From NCBI GenBank assembly GCA_964523295.1, contig CAZGAH010000004.1, positions 1 to 64,000 on the forward strand: a DNA stretch of 64,000 nucleotides, in the 5' to 3' direction. The translations under genes and the position numbers were made by a program. The stretch is from CAZGAH01 sp964523295 (GTDB lineage Bacteria > Desulfobacterota > Desulfovibrionia > Desulfovibrionales > Desulfovibrionaceae). Every line of letters starts with the position of its first letter. Position 1 is the first letter of the stretch. Shown one piece after another: positions 16,995-26,369 of the stretch. The notes beneath the pieces are model-generated. The model worked only from the letters and a program-made list of their open reading frames with translations. It ran no database searches and was not told where the DNA came from.

Positions 16995-18086
16995 TCAGGA
17001 CTCCAGGCGGTATTTGAAGTAGGCGGCGCAACTGCCCTCGGACGAGACCATGCACGGGCCGACGGGCGTTGCCGGCGTGCAGGCCTTCTTGAACAGCGGG
17101 CACTGGTCGGGACGCAGTTTGCCCTTGAGCACGTCGCCGCAGCGACAGCCGGGCAGCGGCGGAACCTCGGGCAGCGTCATGTCCAGGGCCGTGAAGGCGT
17201 CGAACGCGGCATAGTCGGGCGAAAAGGCCAGCCCGCTGCCCGGAATGACGCCGATGCCCCGCCAGAGCGCGTCTGTCGGGACAAAGACCTCGTTCATGAT
17301 CGCCCGGGCCTTGGGATTGCCCGCGTCGGCGACCACGCGGTTGTAGGCGTTGACGACCTCGGCCTTGCCCTCGCGTCGCTGCCGGACCAGCAGCAACAGG
17401 GCCTGGAGGATGTCCAGGGGATCGAAGCCGGCGATGACGGCCGGTATGTGATACTGTTCGGCCAGAAAACGATAGGGTTCGAGGCCGATGATCACGGAGA
17501 CGTGCCCCGGAAGAATGAAGGCGTCGACGGCGGCGTCCGGATCGGCCAGCAGGGCCTTGAGCGCCGGCGGAACGAGCTTGTGGAATGGCAGGACGAAAAA
17601 ATTGTCGATGCCCTGCGCGCGCGCCATCATGACGGTGGCGGCGATGGTGGGGGCGGTGGTTTCGAAGCCTACGCCGAGAAAAACCACCTTGGACCCGGGA
17701 TTGTCCCTGGCAATGGCCAGCGCGTCGGAGGCCGCGTAGACCACCTCCACGCGCGCGCCTTCAGCGGACGCGGTTTTCAGGCTGGCGCCCTTCGGACCGG
17801 GCACCCGCATCAGATCCCCGAACGTGGCGATGATCACGTCGGGCTTGCGCGCCGCTTCGAGAAAGGCGGCGACTTCGCGATCATGCGTCACGCAGACCGG
17901 ACAGCCCGGGCCGGATATATGCAGGATATCGGCAGGCAGCAGCGAGTGCAGCCCGCTCTGGAAAATGGCTACGGTGTGCGTGCCGCAGACCTCCATGAAC
18001 CGTAGGGGCCGGTCCAGTTCCTCTCGAATGCGCTCAAGTACGCCCCGGCAAAGGGCCGGGTCTTTGAATCCGTCGAAAACGTTCAC
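16995..18086 (-). CDS. hypD: hydrogenase maturation protein HypD
   Basis: 363 residues with the family's Cys motifs: CGTH near residue 43, GPGCPVC near 70, and the C-terminal Fe-S cluster Cys set (PGCRCGDVL, CPLF, CT, C). HypD holds the Fe(CN)2CO unit and passes it to the hydrogenase large subunit with HypC. The start is a GTG at 18084-18086, with GAGGAG six bases upstream; the longer frame upstream has no family similarity. It forms a two-gene operon with hypE. Confidence 0.96.
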   Translation of the reverse strand: MNVFDGFKDPALCRGVLERIREELDRPLRFMEVCGTHTVAIFQSGLHSLLPADILHISGPGCPVCVTHDREVAAFLEAARKPDVIIATFGDLMRVPGPKGASLKTASAEGARVEVVYAASDALAIARDNPGSKVVFLGVGFETTAPTIAATVMMARAQGIDNFFVLPFHKLVPPALKALLADPDAAVDAFILPGHVSVIIGLEPYRFLAEQYHIPAVIAGFDPLDILQALLLLVRQRREGKAEVVNAYNRVVADAGNPKARAIMNEVFVPTDALWRGIGVIPGSGLAFSPDYAAFDAFTALDMTLPEVPPLPGCRCGDVLKGKLRPDQCPLFKKACTPATPVGPCMVSSEGSCAAYFKYRLES

Positions 18087-18420
18087 AATGCTCTCCTCGG
18101 GGCCGAAAGTCGGGCCGCATTTCCGCCCGGACGACATCCGGCGCCCTGCTGTTCGTTGCCCCTGCCAGCGGGCAGCGGCATATCCGGTCATCATCCTGCA
18201 AGGCAGGAAGAAAATCAAGTCGAAGCGCGGGGAAATCGACAGCGACCTCGCAGCCACCCCATTGCCCCGTTCGCCCTGCTGCGAGTCGTTGCGCAGGCCA
18301 TGCCGTGTCCGGGGCTGCCCAAGCCCGGCACGTCGGGGCGCCTCCTTACGCGGAGGTGCGTATTGAAAACCGCCGGCCGCGTCGACGCGGCCGGCGGGGT
18401 ATTCAGGCGATTGCTGCGGC
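18087..18420. other. intergenic region upstream of hypD
   Basis: 334 bases between the hypD start and the stop of MCP copy 1, both on the minus strand. The only feature seen is the strong hairpin at 18370-18397. The hypD promoter should be here but is not obvious. Confidence 0.7.
18370..18397 (-). terminator. rho-independent terminator of MCP copy 1
   Basis: A perfect 12-bp GC stem (CCGCCGGCCGCG/CGCGGCCGGCGG) with a TCGA loop. On the minus strand it is followed by TTTTC. It lies 23 bases after the MCP stop. Confidence 0.85.
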
Positions 18421-20526
18421 TCAGGCCAGGCAGGTCCGGCCTTCGCTTTCAAAGGAGGTGATGAGGCTGCCCAGGTCTTTGGCCTGCGAGACCATACGCT
18501 CCAGGGCCGTGCTCGATTCGCTCATGCCCTGGGCGATCTGGGACGAGATAGTGCTGATGTTTTCAATGGCCCGGGTTATCTCGTTGCTGGCCGTGGACTG
18601 TTCTTCGGCAGCGGTGGCGATGCAGGTGACCTGCGTCGAGGACTCTTCGACCAGGGAGACGATTTCGCTCAGAGCGTTGCCGGACTCCTCGGCCAGGGTG
18701 GTGACCTGATTGACCGCGATGGCCGCCTCCTTGACCTTGCTCACGTTGCGGGCTGCACCATTCTGGATGGAGGTGATAGCCTTGCCGACCTCATGCGTGG
18801 CGGTCATGGTCTTCTCCGCGAGTTTGCGGACCTCGTCGGCCACCACGGCGAAGCCGCGGCCGGCCTCGCCGGCGCGGGCCGCTTCGATGGCCGCATTGAG
18901 CGCCAGCAGGTTGGTCTGATCGGCGATATCGGAAATGACGCTGATGATGGCGCCGATGGACTCGGCCTGGTCGCCGAAATCGGCCATGGCATCCTCAAGC
19001 TCGATCGCCAGGCGGTTGACCGTGGCAATGGCCGCGATGGAGCGGGAGACTACCTGAGCGCCGGTATTGGCCTTGGAGCCGGCGTTGACGGCCTGGTTAG
19101 CGGCCGCGCTGGCGTTGCGCGCCACCTCGTTGACCGAGGCGTTCATTTCTTCGACCGCGGAAACGGTCTCGCCGATGAGTTCGTCCTGCGTGGCCACGCC
19201 GCGATAAACCTTATCGATCCGATTGGTAAGCTCGCTCACGGCCAGGGTGATGGCGCCGACCACGTCGCGCAATTTGGCCGCCGCCTGAATCATGCTGCGC
19301 GCGCGCTCCCGCTCCGCCTCGGTCTTGAGCTGGTTGTCGCGCAAGGCCTCCAGCGCCGCCCTGGCGTGCTCCTCAGCCTCGGCCTGCTTCAGCCGGACCG
19401 TTTCCAGGCCGGCCTTGATGCTGTCGACCATGCTGCACAACGAGTCGGCGAGAATGCCGACCTCGTCGCGCCGGTTCAGCTCGATCTGGATGGTAAAATC
19501 GCCGCCAGCGACCACGCGCGAAAAGTCTGCCAGCTGGGCGAGCGGGCGGGTGATGGAGCGGATGATGAGCAGAGCGATGACCAGGCACACGAGCACGGTC
19601 GCCACCGTGATGGTCAGGATCGTACGCAACGCTGAGGCCTCGATGGCCGCAGCCTGGATGGTCGCTTCGTCCATCAGATCGCGGGACAGGGCTACGATCT
19701 TTCCGCCCGCGTCGTCGAGCGCGCCGGTCAGGGTCTTATCTTTGGCGAACAGTTCGCCGGCTTCCGTGGCCAGGGCGACCGTCCTGCTCAACGAAGCGTC
19801 CAGTTCCTTGCTCGCGCTGATAAAATCACTCACGCCGCAGACCTTGGCCAGCTGGCCGAAGCTCATGAAGGCGGTCGCGTCCTTGCCGGTGGCATAGTCA
19901 TGGAAGGCTGATTTCCAGGCCTTATCGCCGCTCATGATAAATTTCTGATGCAAGGTGAGCAGTTCCAGAAAAAAGGACCGGCAGTCGCGGGCCAGGAAGA
20001 ACAGCTCCTGCTTGGTGGCAGGCAGGGTTTCGCCCTCCATCTGCAGTTGAGCCTGCTCGTTGGTGATGGCGGTGATGATCCGCTGTATCGTGGCGAAGCC
20101 CTGATCCAGGGTTTGCGCCATCTCGGCGGATACGGCGACGAACTGGTCATGCGTGCGCACGACATCGTTGAACTGGCCGATATAACTGCTAAACGTAGAC
20201 CTGAATTCCTGTATCTGAGCTCGCCACTGAACCAATGACGGATCGGCGTAGATATCGAGGAACTCTTGATTGAGGCGTTCGGCCGCGTTTTCCAGCTCCT
20301 GCCGGTATTTCGGCGAATAGAACTGCATGTAGGATTTTTCAAGGATGCGTGCTGCCTGCATACCCTGGTATGCCTGATGAATCCGTTCCTTGAAGCTGGC
20401 GATGTCCTGGATTCGGGCGTAATAGTGCTGCGTGGTCAGGATTACGAAAGACAGGCCGAGCACTATGAGCAGGCCGAGCAGGCTCAACTTGCATCCTATG
20501 CTGAGGTTTGAATACCATTGTCGCAT
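18421..20526 (-). CDS. methyl-accepting chemotaxis protein, copy 1
   Basis: 701 residues: TM1 (about 12-32), a ~265-residue all-helical periplasmic sensor (long four-helix or helical-bimodular type), TM2 (about 300-322), HAMP, a coiled-coil linker, and an MA signalling domain with the conserved hairpin tip NLLALNAAIEAARAGEAGRG. It ends in RTCLA, with no CheR-tether pentapeptide. The start is ATG 20526, preceded by AGGAG; the frame extends further upstream, but all four paralogues begin MRQWY at this point. It is the most diverged of four copies in the window. A Cache-domain gene lies 136 bases upstream on the same strand. Confidence 0.95.
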   Translation of the reverse strand: MRQWYSNLSIGCKLSLLGLLIVLGLSFVILTTQHYYARIQDIASFKERIHQAYQGMQAARILEKSYMQFYSPKYRQELENAAERLNQEFLDIYADPSLVQWRAQIQEFRSTFSSYIGQFNDVVRTHDQFVAVSAEMAQTLDQGFATIQRIITAITNEQAQLQMEGETLPATKQELFFLARDCRSFFLELLTLHQKFIMSGDKAWKSAFHDYATGKDATAFMSFGQLAKVCGVSDFISASKELDASLSRTVALATEAGELFAKDKTLTGALDDAGGKIVALSRDLMDEATIQAAAIEASALRTILTITVATVLVCLVIALLIIRSITRPLAQLADFSRVVAGGDFTIQIELNRRDEVGILADSLCSMVDSIKAGLETVRLKQAEAEEHARAALEALRDNQLKTEAERERARSMIQAAAKLRDVVGAITLAVSELTNRIDKVYRGVATQDELIGETVSAVEEMNASVNEVARNASAAANQAVNAGSKANTGAQVVSRSIAAIATVNRLAIELEDAMADFGDQAESIGAIISVISDIADQTNLLALNAAIEAARAGEAGRGFAVVADEVRKLAEKTMTATHEVGKAITSIQNGAARNVSKVKEAAIAVNQVTTLAEESGNALSEIVSLVEESSTQVTCIATAAEEQSTASNEITRAIENISTISSQIAQGMSESSTALERMVSQAKDLGSLITSFESEGRTCLA

Positions 20527-20606
20527 TGCTGAAACTCCTGCACATCGAGAGTATGAATAAAAAAAAGCGCCCCCCAACGCTCCGTGTCCCCTTGTTGACA
20601 AATCGT

Positions 20607-20637
20607 CCCGCGAAACCGGTGCTGCCGGCTTCGCGGG
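20607..20637 (-). promoter_or_regulatory. hairpin between Cache gene and MCP copy 1
   Basis: An outer 8-bp stem (CCCGCGAA/TTCGCGGG) encloses a CCGG/CCGG inner stem. There is no T-run on the minus strand, so it more likely slows transcription or protects the Cache mRNA 3' end than fully terminates. Confidence 0.5.
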
Positions 20638-20662
20638 TGCTCAGGCCATGGTCCAGCCGGAC

Positions 20663-21229
20663 CTATTGCTTCATCTTGGCGATTTCCTCGTCAGGGAGAT
20701 CATAGACGCCGCAGCCCAGGACCAGGTCCTGGTCGCCGACTTTGCACAGCTTGACGTAGGAAATCTTCTTGGATCCCTCTTTCTCGCCCGGCTTGGGCCA
20801 CATGTAATCGACCCAGCCCGCGCCCTTTTCGCCGGCGAGTTTGTTCATTTCGGCAAAAAAGAGCTTGCCCTGCGTATCCTTGAGATTGATCAGCTCCTTG
20901 CCTTCCATCTTGAATTTGATCGGATGCATGATCATCTTGCCGTTCATGTCGTGGATCCAGATGTAGGTGCCGGAGAAGATGAAAGCGCTGCCCTTGCCCT
21001 TGAACTTGGCCAGAGCCGGCAATCCCTCGGCCTGGAGCAGTGCGCAGCCCTCCTCGACCTTGGCCCTGATAATCTCGGCCGTGACCTTGTCCTTCTCCGT
21101 GCTCGCGGCAAATTCTTCCGATTCCTTGGCCAGAGCTTCGGGCGACGGGTCTTCGGCGTATGCGACAGCACACATGGACAGAATAAAAGCCATAATCAGC
21201 ACGATACGAATGACAGATTTTCCTCGCAT
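20663..21229 (-). CDS. periplasmic single-Cache-domain protein, copy 1
   Basis: 188 residues: a signal peptide (about 1-25, cleavage near AYA-ED), then one Cache_2-like sensor domain with the typical GSAFIFSGTYIWIHDMNG and WVDYMWPKPGEKEGSKKISY segments. No membrane anchor or signalling domain follows. Proteins like this bind small molecules in the periplasm and could present them to the neighbouring MCP, which lacks a Cache domain. GAGGAGGAATC precedes the ATG. It is upstream of, and probably co-transcribed with, MCP copy 1, with a hairpin between. A near-identical gene is at 38244-38810. Confidence 0.9.
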   Translation of the reverse strand: MRGKSVIRIVLIMAFILSMCAVAYAEDPSPEALAKESEEFAASTEKDKVTAEIIRAKVEEGCALLQAEGLPALAKFKGKGSAFIFSGTYIWIHDMNGKMIMHPIKFKMEGKELINLKDTQGKLFFAEMNKLAGEKGAGWVDYMWPKPGEKEGSKKISYVKLCKVGDQDLVLGCGVYDLPDEEIAKMKQ

Positions 21230-21244
21230 GATTCCTCCTCAAGG

Positions 21245-21522
21245 GGCTGATGGTTGTACAGACCGCCGTTGTCGAGCCATCAAGACAATGACGGATTCCC
21301 AAAAACGATAGGAGCGCACCCTGAACAGGGAACGCTTGCGGCCTTCTACGACACGCAAAAGCAGGCAAAGACCCGGGCTATAGACGAAGCGCAGCCGCCA
21401 GTGCCTTTTTTGCCAGCTTTCCGCCCGAAAAATGTGTTGTGAGTTAAAAAAAGCCCGACTACACGCCTATTGCCTCGCCCCCAATTCTACGTAACCCGAA
21501 CCGGAGCCATTTGCAAGCATGG
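21245..21522 (-). repeat. upstream region of Cache copy 1, duplicated at 23943-24212
   Basis: The ~280 bases before this Cache gene align along their length with those before the Cache remnant of MCP copy 2 (shared blocks include GCCTCGCCCCC near the far end and TTGATGGTTG-like sequence near the gene). This region should hold the promoter, but no clear -35/-10 pair is seen. Confidence 0.7.
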
Positions 21523-21620
21523 GAGAGAAAATTTCAGGAACGTGCGCACGCGTCCCGATCGAAAGCATCCCGGCATGAGATCGCTTTTCCTGGCGGAAGT
21601 GCTTCGAAAAAAAGCAGAAA

Positions 21621-21649
21621 CCGCCGCCGGTAGAAAAAACCGGCGGCGG
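21621..21649 (-). terminator. rho-independent terminator of MCP copy 2
   Basis: An 11-bp perfect stem (CCGCCGCCGGT/ACCGGCGGCGG) with a 7-base loop. On the minus strand it is followed by TTTCTGCTTTTTTTC. It is 21 bases after the MCP stop. Confidence 0.9.
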
Positions 21650-21670
21650 CGAAGTAGCGGTGCGGACTCG

Positions 21671-23779
21671 TCAGGCCAGGCAGGTTTTGCCTTCGTTTTC
21701 GAAGGCAGTGATGAGGCTGCCCAGGTCTCTGGCCTGTTGGACCATGCGTTCCACGGCCGAGCTGGATTCGCTCATGCCCTGGGCGATTTCCGATGAAATC
21801 GCGCTGATGTTTTCGATGGCGAGGGTAATTTCACCGCTGGCTGTGGACTGCTGCTCGGCCGCGGTGGCGATGCAGGTGACCTGCGTCGAAGACTCTTCGA
21901 CCAGGGAGACGATTTCATTCAGGGCGTTGCCCGACTCCTCCGCCAGCGCGGTGACTTGGTTGACGGCCTGAGTCGCCTCCTTGACCTTGCCCACGTTGCG
22001 GGTCGTTCCGCTCTGAATGGCGGTGATGGCCTGGCCGACCTCCTGCGTGGCAGACATGGTCTTTTCCGCGAGCTTACGGACCTCGTCGGCCACCACGGCA
22101 AAGCCGCGGCCGGCCTCTCCGGCGCGCGCTGCCTCGATGGCCGCGTTCAACGCCAGCAGGTTGGTCTGGTCGGCGATGTCGGATATGACGCTGATGATGT
22201 GTCCGATAGACTGCGCCTGATTGCCAAGCTCGGTCATAGCGCTCTCAAGCTCGTTGGCCAGACGGTTGACCGTGGCAATGGCGGAAATCGCGCGCGAGAC
22301 CACCTGCGCGCCCGTATGGGCCTTGCTCCCGGCGTTGACGGCCTGGGAGGCTGCCGCACTGGCGTTGCGGGCGACCTCGCCGACCGAGGCGTTCATCTCT
22401 TCCACGGCAGAAACGGTTTCTCCGATGCGCTCGTCCTGATTGGCAACGCCGCGGGAGACGCCATCGATATGGCTGGTAAGCTCGCCGACAGCCCGGGTGA
22501 TGGAATCGACCACGCCGCGCAATTTGGCCGCTGCGTCGAGCATACCTTGGGCGCGCGCACGGTCGGCCTCGGCCTTGGCCTCGTCGGCGCGGTGCAGTGC
22601 GTCAACGGCGGCCTTGGCGTGCTCCTCGGCCTCGGCCTGCTTGTGTTTGACGGCTTCCAGGCCGGACTTGATGCTGTCGACCATGCTGTTCAGCGAGTCG
22701 GCCAGGACGCCGACCTCGTCGTGACGCAGCAGTTCCAGATGCGAGGAAAAATCTCCGCCAGCCACGCGGCGCGAGTAATCGGCCAGCAGGGCCAGGGGAC
22801 TGGTGATGGAGCGGACGATGAGCAGCGCGATGACCAGGCAGGCAAACAGGGTCGCGAACCCGATGGTCAGAATCGCCCGCAGGGCCGAAGCTTCCATGCT
22901 GGCGACCTCCTGAGAGGCGTCGTCCAGCAGCGTACGGGAAAGCGTGACGATGGTGCCACCGATTTCGTCCAGCGTGCCGGTCAAGGTCTTGTCCTTAACA
23001 AAAAGTTCGCTCGCCTCCTGAGCCAGGGCCAGGGTTTTGGTGAGAGTGACGTTCGCCGCGTTACTGAAGGCGACCATGGCGGGATCTTTCGAAACCTTGG
23101 CGAGTTGTTCCAGGGCCACGAACACGGTCGCCTCGCGACCTTTGGCAAAGGTTGTGAAGGACTCGCGCCAGGAGGCCTCGCCGCTCAGGAGATAGTTCTG
23201 GTGCAGTGACAGCAGCTTGAGAAAAAAGGATCGGCAGTCGCGCGCCATCGAGATCATTTCCATCTTGGCGATCGGCAACTCCTCGCCTTCGATCTGCAGC
23301 TGCGCCTGCTCGCTGGTAAGATCGTTGATGACTTTTTCAATTTTCGAGAACCCCTGCTCCAGGATTCCGCTCATCTCACCTGAAATGCCGACGAAACGCT
23401 CGTGCGTGGCGACGACCTCGTTGAACTGGGCGAGATATCGGGCGAACGTCGATTTCAGCTCGGAGAGCTGGCCCTGCCATTGGTGCAACGAGGTATCGGC
23501 CTTAAGCTCGTCAAGCTCCTGACTCAGCCCCGCGGCCGCTTCTTCCAGGCCCTTACGGTATTGAGGCAGATAAAACTGCATATAGGTTTTTTCCTGGATG
23601 CGCACCGCCTGCATGCCTTTGTAGGCGAGATGTATCCGCTCCTTAAAGGCGGCGATATCCTGGATGCGCCCGTAGTACTGGCGCGTAGTCAGGACGATGA
23701 GAACGAGTCCGAGCAGGCTGATCAGACCGAGCAGGCTGAGCTTCCAGCCTATGGTGAGGTTGACGTACCATTGGCGCAT
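21671..23779 (-). CDS. methyl-accepting chemotaxis protein, copy 2
   Basis: 702 residues, same design as the other copies: TM1 (12-32), long helical periplasmic sensor, TM2 (~300-322), HAMP, MA domain ending KTCLA. It is closest to copy 4 (36017-38125) through most of its length, including the GRIQDIAAFKERIH and CRSFFLKLL segments of the sensor. Start ATG 23779, with AGGAG upstream. Its Cache partner gene has been reduced to a signal-peptide remnant 69 bases upstream. Confidence 0.95.
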   Translation of the reverse strand: MRQWYVNLTIGWKLSLLGLISLLGLVLIVLTTRQYYGRIQDIAAFKERIHLAYKGMQAVRIQEKTYMQFYLPQYRKGLEEAAAGLSQELDELKADTSLHQWQGQLSELKSTFARYLAQFNEVVATHERFVGISGEMSGILEQGFSKIEKVINDLTSEQAQLQIEGEELPIAKMEMISMARDCRSFFLKLLSLHQNYLLSGEASWRESFTTFAKGREATVFVALEQLAKVSKDPAMVAFSNAANVTLTKTLALAQEASELFVKDKTLTGTLDEIGGTIVTLSRTLLDDASQEVASMEASALRAILTIGFATLFACLVIALLIVRSITSPLALLADYSRRVAGGDFSSHLELLRHDEVGVLADSLNSMVDSIKSGLEAVKHKQAEAEEHAKAAVDALHRADEAKAEADRARAQGMLDAAAKLRGVVDSITRAVGELTSHIDGVSRGVANQDERIGETVSAVEEMNASVGEVARNASAAASQAVNAGSKAHTGAQVVSRAISAIATVNRLANELESAMTELGNQAQSIGHIISVISDIADQTNLLALNAAIEAARAGEAGRGFAVVADEVRKLAEKTMSATQEVGQAITAIQSGTTRNVGKVKEATQAVNQVTALAEESGNALNEIVSLVEESSTQVTCIATAAEQQSTASGEITLAIENISAISSEIAQGMSESSSAVERMVQQARDLGSLITAFENEGKTCLA

Positions 23780-23848
23780 AGCGGGAACTCCTGAATAGGG
23801 GTTGGATACGGAACGGATACGCAGAACGCGCAGCCTCGTGGACTTCAC

Positions 23849-23926
23849 CTACGACTTCATAACAACGCCCACGGACAGGAGCAAGGCCATAGCAAACAGA
23901 ATCTTGAAGACTCTAATTTTGTGCAT
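23849..23926 (-). pseudogene. Cache protein remnant (signal peptide only)
   Basis: A good ribosome site (GGAGG) and ATG 23926 start a 25-residue peptide (begins MHKI, then LFAMALLLSVGVV) that matches the signal peptides of the two intact Cache genes (for example MHKYSITHVLLAMALILSM at 38810), then stops at TAG. The whole sensor domain is missing before MCP copy 2. It is best read as a deleted Cache gene that keeps its start region. Confidence 0.8.
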
Positions 23927-24468
23927 TGTTCCTCCAATGGCGGGTTGATGGTTGCACGTGGTGCCGTTGTCAAGCCATACAAGACAAAGGCTGAATCCCA
24001 TAAAAACAATCAAGATGCCACAGCAACAGGGAATCATTGCGCCATTATAAGACGAAATTAAAAACAAATATGACAATAAACGCCATGCTGCCGTTATTGC
24101 CTTCTTTGTGCGCTTTCCGTCTGAAATGCGTTATGAGTTGGATACATACCGACAATACGCCTGTTGCCTCGCCCCCGAATTGCATATACCGCGACACGGA
24201 GTCATTTTCAAGGGGGTGATGAAATATTCTCGTATAGCCAGCTTTTCGCTTGCAATTCCCCTATCGGGCGGTACGCACAACGCTCATTCTGGCGGAGGCG
24301 CGTAGCGAGAGACGTGTTCCTCCCGCCCGCACAGCACGCACAACCGTTCCACTGTAGGGGGTGAGGATCGAGACGACCTCCGAGTCGATGCGGTTCGCTC
24401 CGGAGCGCACAGCGCAGAATCAGGCACAGTGGCAGAAAGGCAGGGGCCGCCCCGGCGATGGCAGACCC
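23927..24468. other. intergenic region before the GGDEF gene
   Basis: 542 bases, AT-richer than the genes around it. The left part (23943-24212) is the duplicated Cache upstream region. The rest, up to the end of the GGDEF gene at 24469, shows no gene, RNA or clear terminator. Confidence 0.6.
23943..24212 (-). repeat. upstream region of Cache remnant, duplicate of 21245-21522
   Basis: Aligns with the upstream region of Cache copy 1, showing that the duplicated unit included promoter, Cache gene and MCP. A TTGACA occurs on the minus strand about 45 bases before the ATG, without a convincing -10 partner. Confidence 0.7.
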
Positions 24469-25386
24469 TCAGACGGGCAGCGTGGGTTCCACACGGTTTC
24501 GGCCCAGGTGCTTGGCCTGGTACAGGGCCGTGTCCGCGCGAGACAGCAGGGACTCGGTCGTATCCCCGGTCTGGAACGCGGCCACGCCCAGGCTGGCGGT
24601 TACGCGGCCAGCGACCTCGAAGGAGTAGTCCTCGATGCCTCGCCGGATACGCTCGGCCAGGTCCAGTGCCCGGGCAAGATCGGTTTCCGGGGAGACGACC
24701 AGGAATTCCTCCCCGCCCCAGCGACCAAGCACGTCGGTCTCTCGTATCAGGTCGTCCACAAGCCGGGCCGCGGTCTTGAGGACCTCGTCGCCGACCTGAT
24801 GACCGTGGGTGTCGTTAACGTCTTTGAAGTGGTCCAGATCCAGGATGATGATCGCGAAGGGGCGCCCGTGGCGCATGGCCCGGTCTATTTCCTTGACAAA
24901 GACCTCGTCGAGCCTGAGCCGGTTGGCGACGCTGGTCAGCGGATCGGTCCGGGACATGGCCCGGAGGGCGCGGTTCTTGAGGGCCAGTTCGGCGTGGGCC
25001 TCGACCAGCCGGTTCTGCATCTCCTTGATTTCGGAGATGTCCACGACAATGGAACACTTCACCGTCCGACCGTCAAACCAGGTCAGGGCTTTGTCGTGGA
25101 CCTGATACCAGCGGTCGTCCATGGGATTGAAGTGCTCGTAGGCGATGAATCGACCGTTCGGGGTCCCGTCAGGGGCCACGATTTTACGATTCGTGCAGTG
25201 GTGGCAGGGCCGTTCCTCGCCGAACAATGCCCGGTAACAGATCTGGCCGGTCAAGTCCCCGAACCTGGCAGTCAGGGTCCGGTTCATGAACACGATCTCC
25301 AGGCCCTCGATATCCACCAGGTAAACCCCGAAAGGAAGGACGTCGAAAACCGAGCCAAGAGGGTCACGTTCGATGGACGAGATCAT
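24469..25386 (-). CDS. diguanylate cyclase with PAS domain
   Basis: 305 residues: an N-terminal PAS-like sensor (about 8-125) carrying a CHHC pair in RPCHHCTNRK, a short helix, then a GGDEF domain (about 145-305). The active site is GGEEF, and the inhibitory RxxD site is present five residues before it (RETD). It should make c-di-GMP and be feedback-inhibited. The Cys/His group may bind metal or sense redox state. ATG 25386 overlaps the stop of the CheY-like gene (ATGA), so it is the last gene of a four-gene operon. Confidence 0.92.
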   Translation of the reverse strand: MISSIERDPLGSVFDVLPFGVYLVDIEGLEIVFMNRTLTARFGDLTGQICYRALFGEERPCHHCTNRKIVAPDGTPNGRFIAYEHFNPMDDRWYQVHDKALTWFDGRTVKCSIVVDISEIKEMQNRLVEAHAELALKNRALRAMSRTDPLTSVANRLRLDEVFVKEIDRAMRHGRPFAIIILDLDHFKDVNDTHGHQVGDEVLKTAARLVDDLIRETDVLGRWGGEEFLVVSPETDLARALDLAERIRRGIEDYSFEVAGRVTASLGVAAFQTGDTTESLLSRADTALYQAKHLGRNRVEPTLPV

Positions 25387-25766
25387 ACCGACGGTGCGTA
25401 CCGTTTGAATATCTGTTCGATATGATCGGCAAGCTTGTCCTTGCGGAAGGGCTTGAGCACGTAGCCCTTGGCGCCGGCGTCGATGGCGTCCATGACCATA
25501 TCCTCCTGGCCGTGGGAGGTGACCATGACGATGAGCGCGTTAGGGTCAAGGGCGACAATGCGCCTGGTGGCCTCGATGCCGTTCATGTCCGGCATGGTGA
25601 TGTCCATGGTCACCAGGTCGGGATGGAGCTTCTCGTACAGCTCAACGGCCTGGCTTCCGGTGCTGGCCGTGCCAAGCACCTTGAAATCCAACTCGGTGAG
25701 GAGGTTGGTAAGCTTCATGGCCACGATCAAGGAGTCGTCGACAACGAGCACGGTTCGGGGCACCAT
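25383..25766 (-). CDS. CheY-like single-domain response regulator
   Basis: 127 residues, a stand-alone receiver. The acidic pocket is DD at 10-11, the phosphorylated Asp is in VTMDITMPDMNG, the Thr/Ser switch is in VMVTSHG and the Lys is in VLKPF. Its stop overlaps the diguanylate cyclase start, and its ATG directly follows the stop of the CheX-like gene (TAAATG). It most likely carries phosphate from a nearby kinase, with the CheX-like protein removing it. Confidence 0.95.
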   Translation of the reverse strand: MVPRTVLVVDDSLIVAMKLTNLLTELDFKVLGTASTGSQAVELYEKLHPDLVTMDITMPDMNGIEATRRIVALDPNALIVMVTSHGQEDMVMDAIDAGAKGYVLKPFRKDKLADHIEQIFKRYAPSV

Positions 25767-26291
25767 TTATGCGTTTCTCACGGGCTGAAGCATTTCGTCG
25801 AACAAGGCCTTGGGACCGATGTACATGATGTCGATGTCGCCCAGATTGGTCCGGACGTCAACCAGATAGAAATAGGCGTCCCGGTGGATGACGAGGCTTT
25901 TGGTCTCGGCCAGAACCACGGGTGGGGTCATGGAGATGGCGGCAATCTGCCCGTGCACCTTGGCCAGGGCGTTGCCGACGATGGTGTTGACCACGTCGGC
26001 TGCAGTTTTTGCCATGTGCTGCGCTTCCTGCTCAGGGTCAAGGTTCAGATCGTGGGTATAGGTCCGAAAGATGTAGCGGATGGCAGGCTCGTCGAAACTG
26101 AAGGCGATGTATACGCCCGGGGAGCCTCCCACGCTGACCAGGGCAGTGAGGTCCCGCAGCACCAGGCGAGTGACGCCCTTGAGCTGGCAGGTCACGGCCT
26201 CCACCGCGAGGCCCATCTCTTCCTGCAGGAAACTGACGCATCGCGCAGTCACTGCGCGTGTCAATTCCTCGATTTCGGTTCGTTTGACCAT
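25767..26291 (-). CDS. CheX-like chemotaxis phosphatase domain protein
   Basis: 174 residues. The region around residue 95-110 (KTAADVVNTIVGNALAKVHG) fits the CheX/CheC active helix, although the usual acidic residue is Asp (D99) with Asn N102 rather than Glu-x-x-Asn. CheX proteins dephosphorylate CheY. The next gene encodes a CheY-like receiver with no intergenic bases, supporting that pairing. The first 60 residues also resemble the beta-rich CheX fold. Confidence 0.82.
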   Translation of the reverse strand: MVKRTEIEELTRAVTARCVSFLQEEMGLAVEAVTCQLKGVTRLVLRDLTALVSVGGSPGVYIAFSFDEPAIRYIFRTYTHDLNLDPEQEAQHMAKTAADVVNTIVGNALAKVHGQIAAISMTPPVVLAETKSLVIHRDAYFYLVDVRTNLGDIDIMYIGPKALFDEMLQPVRNA

Positions 26292-26369
26292 TATGCTTCG
26301 GGATTACCCATGGTTCCACAGCCCGTCCGTGAACGCCCCTTCACGGCATGCTCGCCGCGAAGCGCCGGG

